Program-made: the position numbers and the translations under genes | Notes under the pieces: generated by a model | Databases searched by the model: none | The model's input: the letters and a program-made list of their open reading frames with translations, nothing else | Told to the model about the DNA's origin: nothing | Part shown: positions 14,250-21,339 of the stretch, one piece after another | Layout of the letters: each line of letters starts with the position of its first letter | Numbering within the stretch: the first letter of the stretch is position 1 | Assembly: GCA_035689185.1 (NCBI GenBank) | Contig: DASSLY010000126.1 | Span: 1 to 24,856, forward strand | Origin: DASSLY01 sp035689185 | Lineage (GTDB): Bacteria > Actinomycetota > Actinomycetes > Actinomycetales > Dermatophilaceae | Direction: 5' to 3' | DNA length: 24,856 nt

Positions 14250-14367
14250 GTGGGCCCGAGACGGTGGCCGCATCGTGCCAGACGTGACGCCGCGCGTGGC
14301 CCGCGAGACGATGGAAGGCACGATGCGTCCCGGCCGAGCCGACCGGCGCACCCTCGCAAGGAGAACG

Positions 14368-16266
14368 GTGAGCACAGTGACGGACGCCAAGCCCGGCCCG
14401 AAGGGCGCGGGACCGACAGCACCGACGAGTTCGGATCCGGCACGACCGTCACCGGCCGACCTGGCCGGCACCCACCGGACGCGGGTGAGCCCGACCACCG
14501 AGGAGCCGGCACCCGTGCCGCGCACCGTCACCGGCGCGCAGAGCCTGGTCCTCTCGCTGGAGGCGGTCGGCGTCGACACCGTGTTCGGCATACCCGGCGG
14601 GGCGATCCTGCCCGCCTACGACCCGTTGCTGGACTCGACCAAGGTCCGGCACATCCTGGTCCGGCACGAGCAGGGCGCCGGGCACGCGGCCGAGGGGTAC
14701 GCCGCCGCCACCGGCCGGGTCGGCGTGTGCATGGCCACCAGCGGGCCGGGCGCGACGAACCTGGTCACCCCGCTGGCCGACGCCTACATGGATTCGGTGC
14801 CGATCGTGGCCATCACGGGCCAGGTGGCGTCCGGCGCGATAGGTACGGATGCCTTCCAGGAGGCTGACATCCGGGGCATCACGATGCCGATCACCAAGCA
14901 CAACTACCTGGTCACCGCCGCCGACGACATTCCGCGGGCGATCGCCGAGGCATTCCACATCGCCGCGAGCGGGCGCCCCGGGCCGGTTCTCGTCGACATC
15001 AGCAAGGACGCGCTGCAGGCGCGGACGACGTTCTCCTGGCCGCCGAAGTTCGACCTGCCCGGCTACCGGCCGGTGGCGCGCCCGCACGGCAAGCAGATCC
15101 GCGAGGCGGCCCGGCTCATCGCCGCCGCGAAGCGGCCGATCCTGTATGTCGGGGGCGGAGTCATCCGGGCGCGCGCCAGTGATCAGCTGCGAAGGTTCGT
15201 CGAGCTCACCCAGATCCCGGTCGTGACCACCCTGATGGCCCGGGGCTGCGTGCCGGACAGCCACCCCCTGAACCTGGGCATGCCGGGCATGCACGGCACC
15301 GTGGCCGCGGTCACCGGGCTGCAGAAGTCGGACCTGCTCATCACCCTGGGCGCCCGCTTCGACGACCGCGTCACCGGGCAGCTGGCCACGTTCGCTCCAG
15401 AGGCCAAGGTCATCCACGCCGACATCGACCCGGCCGAGATCTCCAAGAACCGGGTTGCCGACGTGCCGATCGTGGGCGACTGCGCCGACGTCATCACCGA
15501 CCTCATCGCCGCCGTCGGCAACGACATCGACGAGGGCCGCGGTGGCGACTACACCGCATGGCGCGACCAGGTCGCCGAGTGGCAGGCGACGTACCCGTTG
15601 GGTTACGCGGCGCCAGAAGAGAACTCGGTCGCGCCGCAGCACGTCATCGAGCGGATCGGGGCGATCAGCGGCCCCGAGTCGATCTTCGTCGCCGGCGTCG
15701 GCCAGCACCAGATGTGGGCGGCCCAGTTCGTCCAGTACGAGCGGCCGAACAGCTGGCTGAACTCCGGCGGCCTGGGGACCATGGGGTATGCGGTGCCGGC
15801 GGCCATGGGGGCCAAGGTCGCCGAACCGCACCGCACCGTGTGGGCCATCGACGGTGACGGCTGCTTCCAGATGACCAACCAGGAGCTGGCGACCTGCGTG
15901 ATCAACGACATCCCGATCAAGGTCGCGATCATCAACAACTCCAGCCTCGGCATGGTGCGCCAGTGGCAGACGCTGTTCTACAACGAGCGCTACTCCAACA
16001 CCGACCTGCACACCAGCGTCGAGCGCCGGATCCCCGACTTCGTCAAGCTGGCCGACGCCTACGGCTGCGTCGGGCTGCGCTGCGACACCCCGCAGGACGT
16101 GGATGCCACGATCACCAAGGCGATGGAGATCAACGACGTGCCCGTGGTGGTCGACTTCGTCGTGCACCGCGACGCGATGGTGTGGCCGATGGTCCCTGCC
16201 GGGGTCAGCAACGACAAGATCCAGGTCGCCCGGGGCGCGGCGCCGATCTGGGATCGCGAGGAGTAG
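14368..16266 (+). CDS. ilvB: Acetolactate synthase, large (catalytic) subunit
   Basis: This protein of about 632 residues catalyses the thiamine-diphosphate-dependent condensation of pyruvate with pyruvate or 2-ketobutyrate, the first common step of valine, leucine and isoleucine synthesis. The first ~55 residues are a low-complexity Pro/Ala-rich extension common in actinobacterial IlvB. Then come TGAQSLVLSLEAVGVDTVFGIPGG, the catalytic Glu101 in VRHEQGAGHAAEGYA, the central FAD-binding domain (GARFDDRVTGQL), and the ThDP/Mg motif from GDG (496-498) to Asn523-Asn524. The GTG at 14368 follows AAGGAG by 4 nt; the in-frame GTG at 14377 is an alternative. It is regulated by the upstream attenuator and followed after 5 nt by ilvN. 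Confidence 0.96.
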   Translation: MSTVTDAKPGPKGAGPTAPTSSDPARPSPADLAGTHRTRVSPTTEEPAPVPRTVTGAQSLVLSLEAVGVDTVFGIPGGAILPAYDPLLDSTKVRHILVRHEQGAGHAAEGYAAATGRVGVCMATSGPGATNLVTPLADAYMDSVPIVAITGQVASGAIGTDAFQEADIRGITMPITKHNYLVTAADDIPRAIAEAFHIAASGRPGPVLVDISKDALQARTTFSWPPKFDLPGYRPVARPHGKQIREAARLIAAAKRPILYVGGGVIRARASDQLRRFVELTQIPVVTTLMARGCVPDSHPLNLGMPGMHGTVAAVTGLQKSDLLITLGARFDDRVTGQLATFAPEAKVIHADIDPAEISKNRVADVPIVGDCADVITDLIAAVGNDIDEGRGGDYTAWRDQVAEWQATYPLGYAAPEENSVAPQHVIERIGAISGPESIFVAGVGQHQMWAAQFVQYERPNSWLNSGGLGTMGYAVPAAMGAKVAEPHRTVWAIDGDGCFQMTNQELATCVINDIPIKVAIINNSSLGMVRQWQTLFYNERYSNTDLHTSVERRIPDFVKLADAYGCVGLRCDTPQDVDATITKAMEINDVPVVVDFVVHRDAMVWPMVPAGVSNDKIQVARGAAPIWDREE

Positions 16267-16271
16267 GCCTG

Positions 16272-16784
16272 ATGAGCAAGCACACCCTGTCCGTGCTGGT
16301 GGAGAACAAGCCGGGCGTCCTGGCCCGGATCGCCGGGCTGTTCTCCCGACGCGGGTTCAACATCGACTCGCTGGCCGTCGGACCCACCGAGCACCCCGAG
16401 GTCTCCCGGATGACCGTGGTCGTCGACGTGGAGGCACTGCCGCTGGAGCAGGTCACCAAGCAGCTGAACAAGCTGGTCGAGGTGCTGAAGGTGGTCGAGC
16501 TGGATCCGGCCGCCTCGGTCCAGCGGGAGATCCTGCTGGTCAAGGTGCGCGCCGATCCGGCTAGCCGGACCCACATCCTGGAGACGGTGACCCTGTTCCG
16601 CGCCAAGGTGGTCGACGTGGCCACCGACGCGGTGACCATCGAGGCCACCGGCAACGGCGACAAGCTCGAGGCGTTGCTGCGCGTCCTGGAGCCGTTCGGG
16701 GTCAAGGAACTGGTCCACTCCGGCATGGTCGCCATCGGCCGCGGTCCCCGCTCGATCACCGACCGGACGCTGCGTTCCGCCTGA
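16272..16784 (+). CDS. ilvN: Acetolactate synthase, small (regulatory) subunit
   Basis: This 170-residue subunit activates IlvB and gives feedback inhibition by valine. The N-terminal ACT domain reads TLSVLVENKPGVLARIAGLFSRRGFNIDSLAVGPTE (about residues 5-40) followed by the SRMTVVVD strand. The C-terminal ALS_ss domain contains REILLVKV and FRAKVVDV and ends in the GPRSITDRTL tail. Length is standard. It starts 5 nt after the ilvB stop, with GAGGAG at 16258-16263 inside the ilvB end at 8-nt spacing, so both subunits come from one mRNA. The symbol ilvH is used for the same gene in some actinobacteria. Confidence 0.96.
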   Translation: MSKHTLSVLVENKPGVLARIAGLFSRRGFNIDSLAVGPTEHPEVSRMTVVVDVEALPLEQVTKQLNKLVEVLKVVELDPAASVQREILLVKVRADPASRTHILETVTLFRAKVVDVATDAVTIEATGNGDKLEALLRVLEPFGVKELVHSGMVAIGRGPRSITDRTLRSA

Positions 16785-16799
16785 GGCGGGCGCACGGCA

Positions 16800-16805
16800 T
16801 ACGAT
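16800..16805 (+). promoter_or_regulatory. Possible internal promoter for ilvC
   Basis: TACGAT in the 56-bp ilvN-ilvC gap fits the -10 consensus and could give ilvC a promoter outside attenuation control, with a short leader carrying the GAGGAG site. It overlaps a CGGCATAC octamer. Not certain. Confidence 0.35.
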
Positions 16806-16840
16806 CACCAACCCACCGACGCAACCGAGGAGTGCCCGCT

Positions 16841-17869
16841 GTGGCCGAGATGTTCTACGACGACGACGCCGACCTGTCCGTGATCCAGGGCCGCAAGGTG
16901 GCCGTGATCGGCTACGGCAGCCAGGGCCACGCGCACGCGCTGAACCTGCGGGACTCCGGGGTCGACGTCCGGGTCGGGCTCGCTGCCGCCAGCAAGTCCC
17001 GGGCCAAGGCGCAGGCCGAGGGCCTTCGGGTGCTCGACGTCGCCGACGCGGTCGGCGAGGCCGACGTGGTCGTCATCCTCACCCCGGACCAGGTGCAGCG
17101 GCACGTCTATGCGGAGTCGGTCGAGCCGCACCTGAAGCAGGGTGCCGCGCTGTTCTTCGGGCACGGGTTCAACATCCGGTTCGGCTACATCACCGCGCCC
17201 GAGGGAGTGGACGTGGCCATGGTCGCGCCCAAGGGGCCCGGTCACCTGGTGCGCCGGGAGTACGTCGACGGCCGCGGGGTGCCGGTGCTGGTCGCGGTGG
17301 AGGAGGATGCCAGCGGCTCGGCCTGGGACCTTGCCACCTCCTACGCCAAGGCCATCGGCGGGCTGCGGGCCGGCGGGATCAAGACCACGTTCACCGAGGA
17401 GTGCGAAACCGACCTGTTCGGCGAGCAGGCGGTGCTGTGCGGCGGCGCCTCGCAGCTGGTGATGTACGGGTTCGAGACCCTTATCGAGGCGGGGTATCAG
17501 CCGGAGGTCGCCTATTTCGAGTGCCTGCACGAGCTGAAGCTGATCGTGGACCTCATGGTCGAGGGCGGCATCGCCAAGCAGCGCTGGTCGGTCTCGGACA
17601 CGGCCGAGTACGGCGACTACGTGTCCGGGCCGCGGGTCATCGACCCGCACGTCAAGGAGAACATGCGGGCGGTGCTGCGTGACATCCAGGACGGGACGTT
17701 CGCCAAGCGGTTCATCGCCGACCAGGACGCCGGGGCGCCGGAGTTCACGGCGCTTCGAGCCAAGGGCGAGCAGCACCCGATCGAGGCCACGGGACGGCAG
17801 CTGCGCGGGCTGATGTCCTGGATCAAGGCCGACGACGGTGACTACGTCGAAGGCACCGCCGCGCGCTGA
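16841..17869 (+). CDS. ilvC: Ketol-acid reductoisomerase (class I)
   Basis: IlvC (342 residues) isomerises and reduces acetolactate or acetohydroxybutyrate with NAD(P)H and Mg2+, the step after acetolactate synthase. The N-terminus MAEMFYDDDADLSVIQGRKVAVIGYGSQGHAHALNLRDSG is almost canonical, with GYGSQG at 24-29. The loop deciding cofactor choice reads ASKSRAKAQ, with Ser residues typical of NADPH use. KGPGHLVRREY and the C-terminal knotted domain (ECLHELKLIVDLMVEGG, SVSDTAEYGDYVSGPRV) are in place. I chose GTG 16841 over GTG 16832 because GAGGAG (16827-16832) sits 8 nt upstream and the family starts at MAE. Confidence 0.97.
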   Translation: MAEMFYDDDADLSVIQGRKVAVIGYGSQGHAHALNLRDSGVDVRVGLAAASKSRAKAQAEGLRVLDVADAVGEADVVVILTPDQVQRHVYAESVEPHLKQGAALFFGHGFNIRFGYITAPEGVDVAMVAPKGPGHLVRREYVDGRGVPVLVAVEEDASGSAWDLATSYAKAIGGLRAGGIKTTFTEECETDLFGEQAVLCGGASQLVMYGFETLIEAGYQPEVAYFECLHELKLIVDLMVEGGIAKQRWSVSDTAEYGDYVSGPRVIDPHVKENMRAVLRDIQDGTFAKRFIADQDAGAPEFTALRAKGEQHPIEATGRQLRGLMSWIKADDGDYVEGTAAR

Positions 17870-17883
17870 CGCGATCCACCCCG

Positions 17884-17918
17884 ACCGGACGCCTCGAACG
17901 GGCGCTGAGGCGTCCGGT
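17884..17918 (+). terminator. Terminator hairpin after ilvC
   Basis: ACCGGACGCCTC (17884-17895) and GAGGCGTCCGGT (17907-17918) form a perfect 12-bp stem with an 11-nt loop, 14 nt after the ilvC stop. There is no T tract, which is common for actinobacterial terminators. It probably ends the ilvBNC transcript before serA. Confidence 0.65.
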
Positions 17919-17934
17919 GCGCGGGGGAGGCGGC

Positions 17935-17984
17935 GGGGACGACTCGGGGACGCGGCGGGGACGCCACGGGGACGTCTCGGGGGG
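17935..17984. repeat. Phased GGGG-tract array upstream of serA (possible G-quadruplex)
   Basis: GGGG tracts begin at 17935, 17946, 17957, 17968 and 17979 (the last is six G), exactly 11 bp apart, with four copies of GGGGACG separated by four variable bases. The pattern satisfies the usual G-quadruplex rule (four tracts, loops of 7). It lies just upstream of the serA -10 element, on the non-template strand. Confidence 0.8.
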
Positions 17985-18017
17985 CGGGCGCGGCCGCACC
18001 GCACCGGCCGCGCCTCC

Positions 18018-18023
18018 TAGACT
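18018..18023 (+). promoter_or_regulatory. -10 element of serA promoter
   Basis: TAGACT, identical to the gatC box, lies 43 nt before the serA GTG. This gives a leader of about 37 nt, unlike the leaderless genes in the window. Confidence 0.5.
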
Positions 18024-18066
18024 TGGCGACCGCATCGCCGCCACCTGTCGAAAGAGCGCCCGTCTC

Positions 18067-19656
18067 GTGACCAAGCCTGTCGTCCTGATCGCCGAAGAGC
18101 TCTCGCCGGCCACCGTCTCCGCCCTCGGCCCGGACTTCGAGATCCGGCACACCGACGGCGCGGACCGCGCCCGCCTGCTGCCCGCCCTGGCCGACGTCGA
18201 CGCGGTGCTGATCCGCTCGGCGACCCAGATCGACGCCGAGGCGCTCGCCGCCGCGCCCCGCCTGAAGGTGGTGGCGCGCGCCGGTGTCGGTCTGGACAAC
18301 GTCGACGTGAAGGCGGCCACCGTCGCCGGCGTCATGGTGGTCAACGCCCCAACCTCCAACATCACCTCGGCCGCCGAGCTTGCCGTCGGGCTGCTGCTGG
18401 CCAGCGCCCGCAACATCGCTCCCGCCAACCAAGCGCTCAAGGGCGGCTCCTGGAAGCGGTCGAAGTTCGGCGGCGTCGAGCTGCTCGACAAGACCGTCGG
18501 GGTGATCGGCCTGGGCCGGATTGGCGTCCTCACGGCCGAGCGGCTTGCCTCCTTCGGGATGACGATCCTGGCCTACGACCCGTACGTGTCACCAGCCCGG
18601 GCCGGCCAGCTCGGCGTGCAGCTGGTGGCGCTGGACGAGCTGCTGCGGGAGAGCGACTTCATCACGATCCACCTGCCGAAGACCCCGGAGACGGTGGGGC
18701 TGATCGGGTCGGAGGCGCTGAAGCTGGTCAAGCCCAGCGTGCGGATCATCAATGCCGCGCGCGGCGGCATCGTCGACGAGCACGCGCTCGCCACGGCCAT
18801 CCGGGAGGGCCGGGTCGCCGGCGCCGGGCTGGACGTCTTCGCCAAGGAGCCGTGCACCGACTCCCCGCTGTTCGAGTTCGAGTCGGTGGTGGTCACCCCC
18901 CACCTGGGCGCGTCCACCGAGGAGGCGCAGGAGAAGGCGGGGGTGTCGGTCGCGCGGTCCGTGCGCCTGGCCCTGGCCGGGGAGCTGGTCCCGGATGCCG
19001 TCAACGTGTCCGGCGGAGCGATCGAGGAGGAGGTTCGCCCCGGGATCGCGTTGGTGGAGAAGCTCGGTCGCATCTACACCGCACTGGCCGAGTGCGTGCC
19101 CGCCCAGCTGGACATCGACGTGCGAGGCGAGATCACGGCCTTCGACGTGAGCGTCTGGGAGCTGGCTGCCCTGAAGGGGCTGTTCATGGACGTGGTGGAG
19201 GAGCAGGTCTCCTATGTGAACGCGCCGTTGCTGGCCAAGGAGCGCGGCTGCGAGGTCCGGCTTCTCACCGACCCCCAGAGCGGCGACTTCCGCAACGTCA
19301 CCACCCTGCGCGGCACGCTCGGCGACGGTTCCATCATCTCGGTTGCCGGAACGCTCACCGGTCCCCGGATGCTGCCCAAGGTCGTCGGTGTCAACGGGTT
19401 CGACCTGGAGGTGCCGCTCTCGGAGCACATGGCCTTCTTCACCTACGGCGACCGGCCGGGGGTGGTCGGCTCGATCGGGCGCATCCTCGGCGACGCGGGC
19501 ATCAACATCGGCGGCATGCAGGTCGCCCGGGCCGAGCAGGGCGGGGAGGCGCTGGTGGTCCTCACCGTCGACTCCGCCATCCCGGCCTCGGTCGTCGCCC
19601 AGATCGGGGCCGAGATAGGGGCCACCCATGCCCGGGCGGTGGACCTGGAGGACTGA
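18067..19656 (+). CDS. serA: D-3-phosphoglycerate dehydrogenase, long form with ACT domain
   Basis: SerA (529 residues) oxidises 3-phosphoglycerate to 3-phosphohydroxypyruvate, the first step of serine synthesis. Substrate- and NAD-binding domains contain GLGRIG (148-153), Arg232 in NAARGGIVDE, Glu261 in FAKEPC and His279 in VTPHLGAS. After about residue 305 comes the allosteric substrate-binding domain of long actinobacterial SerA, then a C-terminal ACT domain (FTYGDRPGVVGSIGRILGDAGINIGGMQVAR) that binds serine for feedback control. The length is nearly that of mycobacterial SerA. The GTG at 18067 matches the family N-terminus (KPVVLIAEEL); only a weak GAAAGAG precedes it. The frame is open upstream to 17917 through the G-tract array, which I exclude. 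Confidence 0.96.
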   Translation: MTKPVVLIAEELSPATVSALGPDFEIRHTDGADRARLLPALADVDAVLIRSATQIDAEALAAAPRLKVVARAGVGLDNVDVKAATVAGVMVVNAPTSNITSAAELAVGLLLASARNIAPANQALKGGSWKRSKFGGVELLDKTVGVIGLGRIGVLTAERLASFGMTILAYDPYVSPARAGQLGVQLVALDELLRESDFITIHLPKTPETVGLIGSEALKLVKPSVRIINAARGGIVDEHALATAIREGRVAGAGLDVFAKEPCTDSPLFEFESVVVTPHLGASTEEAQEKAGVSVARSVRLALAGELVPDAVNVSGGAIEEEVRPGIALVEKLGRIYTALAECVPAQLDIDVRGEITAFDVSVWELAALKGLFMDVVEEQVSYVNAPLLAKERGCEVRLLTDPQSGDFRNVTTLRGTLGDGSIISVAGTLTGPRMLPKVVGVNGFDLEVPLSEHMAFFTYGDRPGVVGSIGRILGDAGINIGGMQVARAEQGGEALVVLTVDSAIPASVVAQIGAEIGATHARAVDLED

Positions 19657-19726
19657 GCCGGCCCGGCCAAGGCCCCGGTCGTCTCACCCACCGGTCACCC
19701 GCTCGCAAAGTAGTAGGACGTCCACG

Positions 19727-19732
19727 TAATCT
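19727..19732 (+). promoter_or_regulatory. -10 element of the leader-peptide transcript between serA and leuB
   Basis: TAATCT is one of the best -10 matches in the window and ends 7 nt before the ATG at 19740. It would give a leaderless RNA starting at the leader peptide. Confidence 0.55.
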
Positions 19733-19739
19733 CCCCGGT

Positions 19740-19787
19740 ATGACGCGGTGCGGCCTCATCCTTGCCCGCCGCGGCGAGACCTCGTAG
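19740..19787 (+). CDS. Putative leader peptide MTRCGLILARRGETS
   Basis: A 15-residue frame starts 7 nt after TAATCT. Its middle codes Leu-Ile-Leu as CTC ATC CTT; CTT is rare in this genome. The end of the frame overlaps a hairpin: CCGCGGCGAG (19769-19778) pairs with CTCGCCGCGG (19796-19805), enclosing GACCT-cgt-AGGTC. A competing hairpin, CGCGG (19801-19805) with CCGCG (19811-19815), reuses the right arm, so the two structures exclude each other. This looks like an attenuator sensing leucine/isoleucine (or Cys) supply. The next long gene is leuB, but it has its own promoter after a terminator, so what is controlled is unclear. I do not recognise the peptide. Confidence 0.5.
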   Translation: MTRCGLILARRGETS

Positions 19788-19815
19788 GTCAACCCCTCGC
19801 CGCGGAGACCCCGCG
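19769..19815 (+). promoter_or_regulatory. Mutually exclusive leader hairpins
   Basis: A 10-bp stem (19769-19778 with 19796-19805) with a nested 5-bp stem competes with a 5-bp stem (19801-19805 with 19811-19815). The first overlaps the leader peptide's last codons, so ribosome position would decide which forms. There is no T tract after either. Confidence 0.5.
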
Positions 19816-19847
19816 TGCCCGTTGACCGCTCGCCTAGCACCACCGGC

Positions 19848-19886
19848 ATGGATGGCAGGCCGCTGCAAGGCCGCCGAAGGACGTGA
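19848..19886 (+). CDS. Possible 12-residue ORF in the leader transcript
   Basis: ATG at 19848 opens MDGRPLQGRRRT and stops at 19886, five bases before the GTG of the next small ORF. TAGCAC lies 7 nt before the ATG, a weak -10 match. It could be a second leader peptide or no gene at all. Confidence 0.2.
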   Translation: MDGRPLQGRRRT

Positions 19887-19891
19887 ACACC

Positions 19892-19972
19892 GTGAGCGAA
19901 GAGCAGGAAGCCGCCCGCCGCGCGCTGCAGGAGTCGATGGACCTGCGCGACCAGGGTCACTCCGACGAGTGA
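19892..19972 (+). CDS. Putative 26-residue small protein
   Basis: The GTG at 19892 opens a 26-codon frame ending at TGA 19972. The product starts MSEEQEAARRALQESMDLRDQ and ends in an acidic tail; it is charged and likely an amphipathic helix. A strong terminator stem begins 21 nt after the stop, which supports a real transcript ending here. The nearest purine-rich site is GAAGG at 19876-19880, 11 nt before the GTG, so initiation is weak. It may be the gene controlled by the leader peptide at 19740. I recognise no family; it could equally be a noncoding part of a small RNA. Confidence 0.35.
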   Translation: MSEEQEAARRALQESMDLRDQGHSDE

Positions 19973-19992
19973 GCCCGACGGCATACACCAAC

Positions 19993-20023
19993 CAGAACGG
20001 CGCCGGCCACCGGCGCCGTTCTG
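19993..20023. terminator. Strong terminator hairpin before leuB
   Basis: CAGAACGGCGCCGG (19993-20006) and CCGGCGCCGTTCTG (20010-20023) form a perfect 14-bp stem with a CCA loop. It separates the small transcript after serA from the leuB promoter at 20062. No long T tract follows. Confidence 0.75.
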
Positions 20024-20061
20024 TCATCCGAGACGCGAGGGGTCGCCCTCGCCCCGGTTCC

Positions 20062-20067
20062 TAGGCT
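20062..20067 (+). promoter_or_regulatory. -10 element of leaderless leuB promoter
   Basis: TAGGCT ends 7 nt before the leuB ATG at 20075 and no ribosome-binding site is present. Confidence 0.55.
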
Positions 20068-20074
20068 GACACGC

Positions 20075-21145
20075 ATGACCGACATGAAGACGCCCACGGG
20101 TTCGCTCGACCTCGCCGTCATCGGCGGTGACGGGATCGGCCCCGAGGTGGTGGCCGAGGGGCTGAAGGTTCTCGACGCCGCCATGGCCCGCTCCGGGCAC
20201 AAGGTCTCGACCACCGACTACGACCTCGGTGCCCGCCGCTGGCGCGCCACCGGTGAGACGCTGCCGGACTCGGTGCTGGAGGAGATCCGCGGCCACGACG
20301 CGATCCTGCTCGGCGCGGTCGGGGATCCAGGGGTGCCCAGCGGGGTGCTCGAGCGAGGCCTCCTGCTGCGGCTGCGGTTCGCCCTTGACCACTACGTCAA
20401 CCTCCGTCCGGCCCGGCTCTACCCGGGGGTGGTGAGCCCGCTCGCGGTGGACCGGGTCGCCCCGGGCGGCATCGACTTCGTTGTCGTCCGGGAGGGCACC
20501 GAAGGCCCCTATGTCGGCAACGGCGGGTCTGTGCGGGTGGGCACCCCTGCCGAGATCGCGACCGAGGTCAGCGTCAACACCCGGTATGGCGTGGAGCGAG
20601 TCGTGCGCGACGCGTTCGGCCGCGCGGCCGCCCGAAAGCGCAAGCACCTCACGCTGGTGCACAAGCACAACGTCCTGGTCCACGCCGGGGACCTCTGGCG
20701 GCGCACGGTGCAGGAGGTGGGTGTCGAGTTCCCGCAGGTCACCACGGCCTACCAGCACGTCGACGCCGCCACCATCTTCCTGGTGACCGACCCCGGCCGC
20801 TTCGACGTGGTCGTCACCGACAACCTTTTCGGCGACATCATCACCGACATCGCAGCGGCCGTCACTGGCGGTATCGGTCTGGCGGCCAGCGGCAACATCA
20901 ACCCGGACCGCACCGCGCCGAGCATGTTCGAGCCGGTCCACGGCTCCGCCCCGGACATCGCCGGGCAGGGGCTGGCCGACCCGACCGCGACGATCCTGTC
21001 GGCCGCGATGCTGCTGGATCACGTGGGGCTCGCGGACCAGTCGGCCCGCGTGGAGCAGGCTGTTGCCGACGACCTGGCCGAGCGGGGCGCGACGCCCCGC
21101 ACCACCCAGCAGGTGGGCGACGCCATCGCGTCCCGCGTCGCCTGA
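20075..21145 (+). CDS. leuB: 3-isopropylmalate dehydrogenase
   Basis: LeuB (356 residues) oxidatively decarboxylates 3-isopropylmalate in leucine synthesis, using NAD+ and Mg2+ or Mn2+. Visible: the start AVIGGDGIGPEVVAEGLKVLDA, the substrate-binding segment ERGLLLRLRFALDHYVNLRPARLYPG, the catalytic VVREGTEGPYVGNGG region with the following Tyr/Lys stretch, the metal-binding VTDNLFGDIITDIAAAVTGG, and the NAD-binding EPVHGSAPDIAGQGLADPTATILSAAM. Length is normal. Its promoter is leaderless. The last eight codons (DAIASRVA) are repeated 72 bp downstream after the TGA, in the same frame. Confidence 0.96.
   Translation: MTDMKTPTGSLDLAVIGGDGIGPEVVAEGLKVLDAAMARSGHKVSTTDYDLGARRWRATGETLPDSVLEEIRGHDAILLGAVGDPGVPSGVLERGLLLRLRFALDHYVNLRPARLYPGVVSPLAVDRVAPGGIDFVVVREGTEGPYVGNGGSVRVGTPAEIATEVSVNTRYGVERVVRDAFGRAAARKRKHLTLVHKHNVLVHAGDLWRRTVQEVGVEFPQVTTAYQHVDAATIFLVTDPGRFDVVVTDNLFGDIITDIAAAVTGGIGLAASGNINPDRTAPSMFEPVHGSAPDIAGQGLADPTATILSAAMLLDHVGLADQSARVEQAVADDLAERGATPRTTQQVGDAIASRVA
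21114..21142. repeat. Direct repeat copy 1 at the leuB 3' end
   Basis: This 29-bp unit ends the leuB coding sequence and matches 21186-21214 with two mismatches, at an offset of 72 bp. Confidence 0.9.
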
Positions 21146-21185
21146 CGACTTGTCACAGTCAGGTGGCTGGGCCGGATAGATGCGT

Positions 21186-21214
21186 TGGACGACGCCATCG
21201 CGTCCCGCGTTGCC
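21186..21214. repeat. Direct repeat copy 2, downstream of leuB
   Basis: This copy repeats the codons for DAIASRVA after the leuB stop and in the same reading frame, but with no start codon of its own that I can support. It is probably the remnant of a local duplication. Confidence 0.9.
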
Positions 21215-21240
21215 GGACACCGCTGCCCGACACGGCTGCC

Positions 21241-21261
21241 GGGGTCAACCTGGGGTCAACC
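21241..21261. repeat. 11-bp direct repeat upstream of ilvE promoter
   Basis: GGGGTCAACC occurs at 21241-21250 and 21252-21261, 11 bp apart (one helical turn), just upstream of the expected -35 region of ilvE. It may be a regulator-binding site. Confidence 0.5.
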
Positions 21262-21287
21262 GGCCCGGGGCGGGCGCCGATGCCAGG

Positions 21288-21293
21288 TAGCCT
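21288..21293 (+). promoter_or_regulatory. -10 element of ilvE promoter
   Basis: TAGCCT lies 46 nt before the ilvE ATG, giving a leader of about 40 nt with an AGGAGG ribosome-binding site at 21330-21335. Confidence 0.4.
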
Positions 21294-21339
21294 CAGATCG
21301 TGGACCTCGCCACGGGCCACGAACAACTCAGGAGGAGCT

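Noticed and set aside
17917..18066. Upstream extension of serA through the G-tract array
   Set aside because: The peptide is Gly/Arg low complexity, and SerA proteins start at the KPVVLIAE segment.
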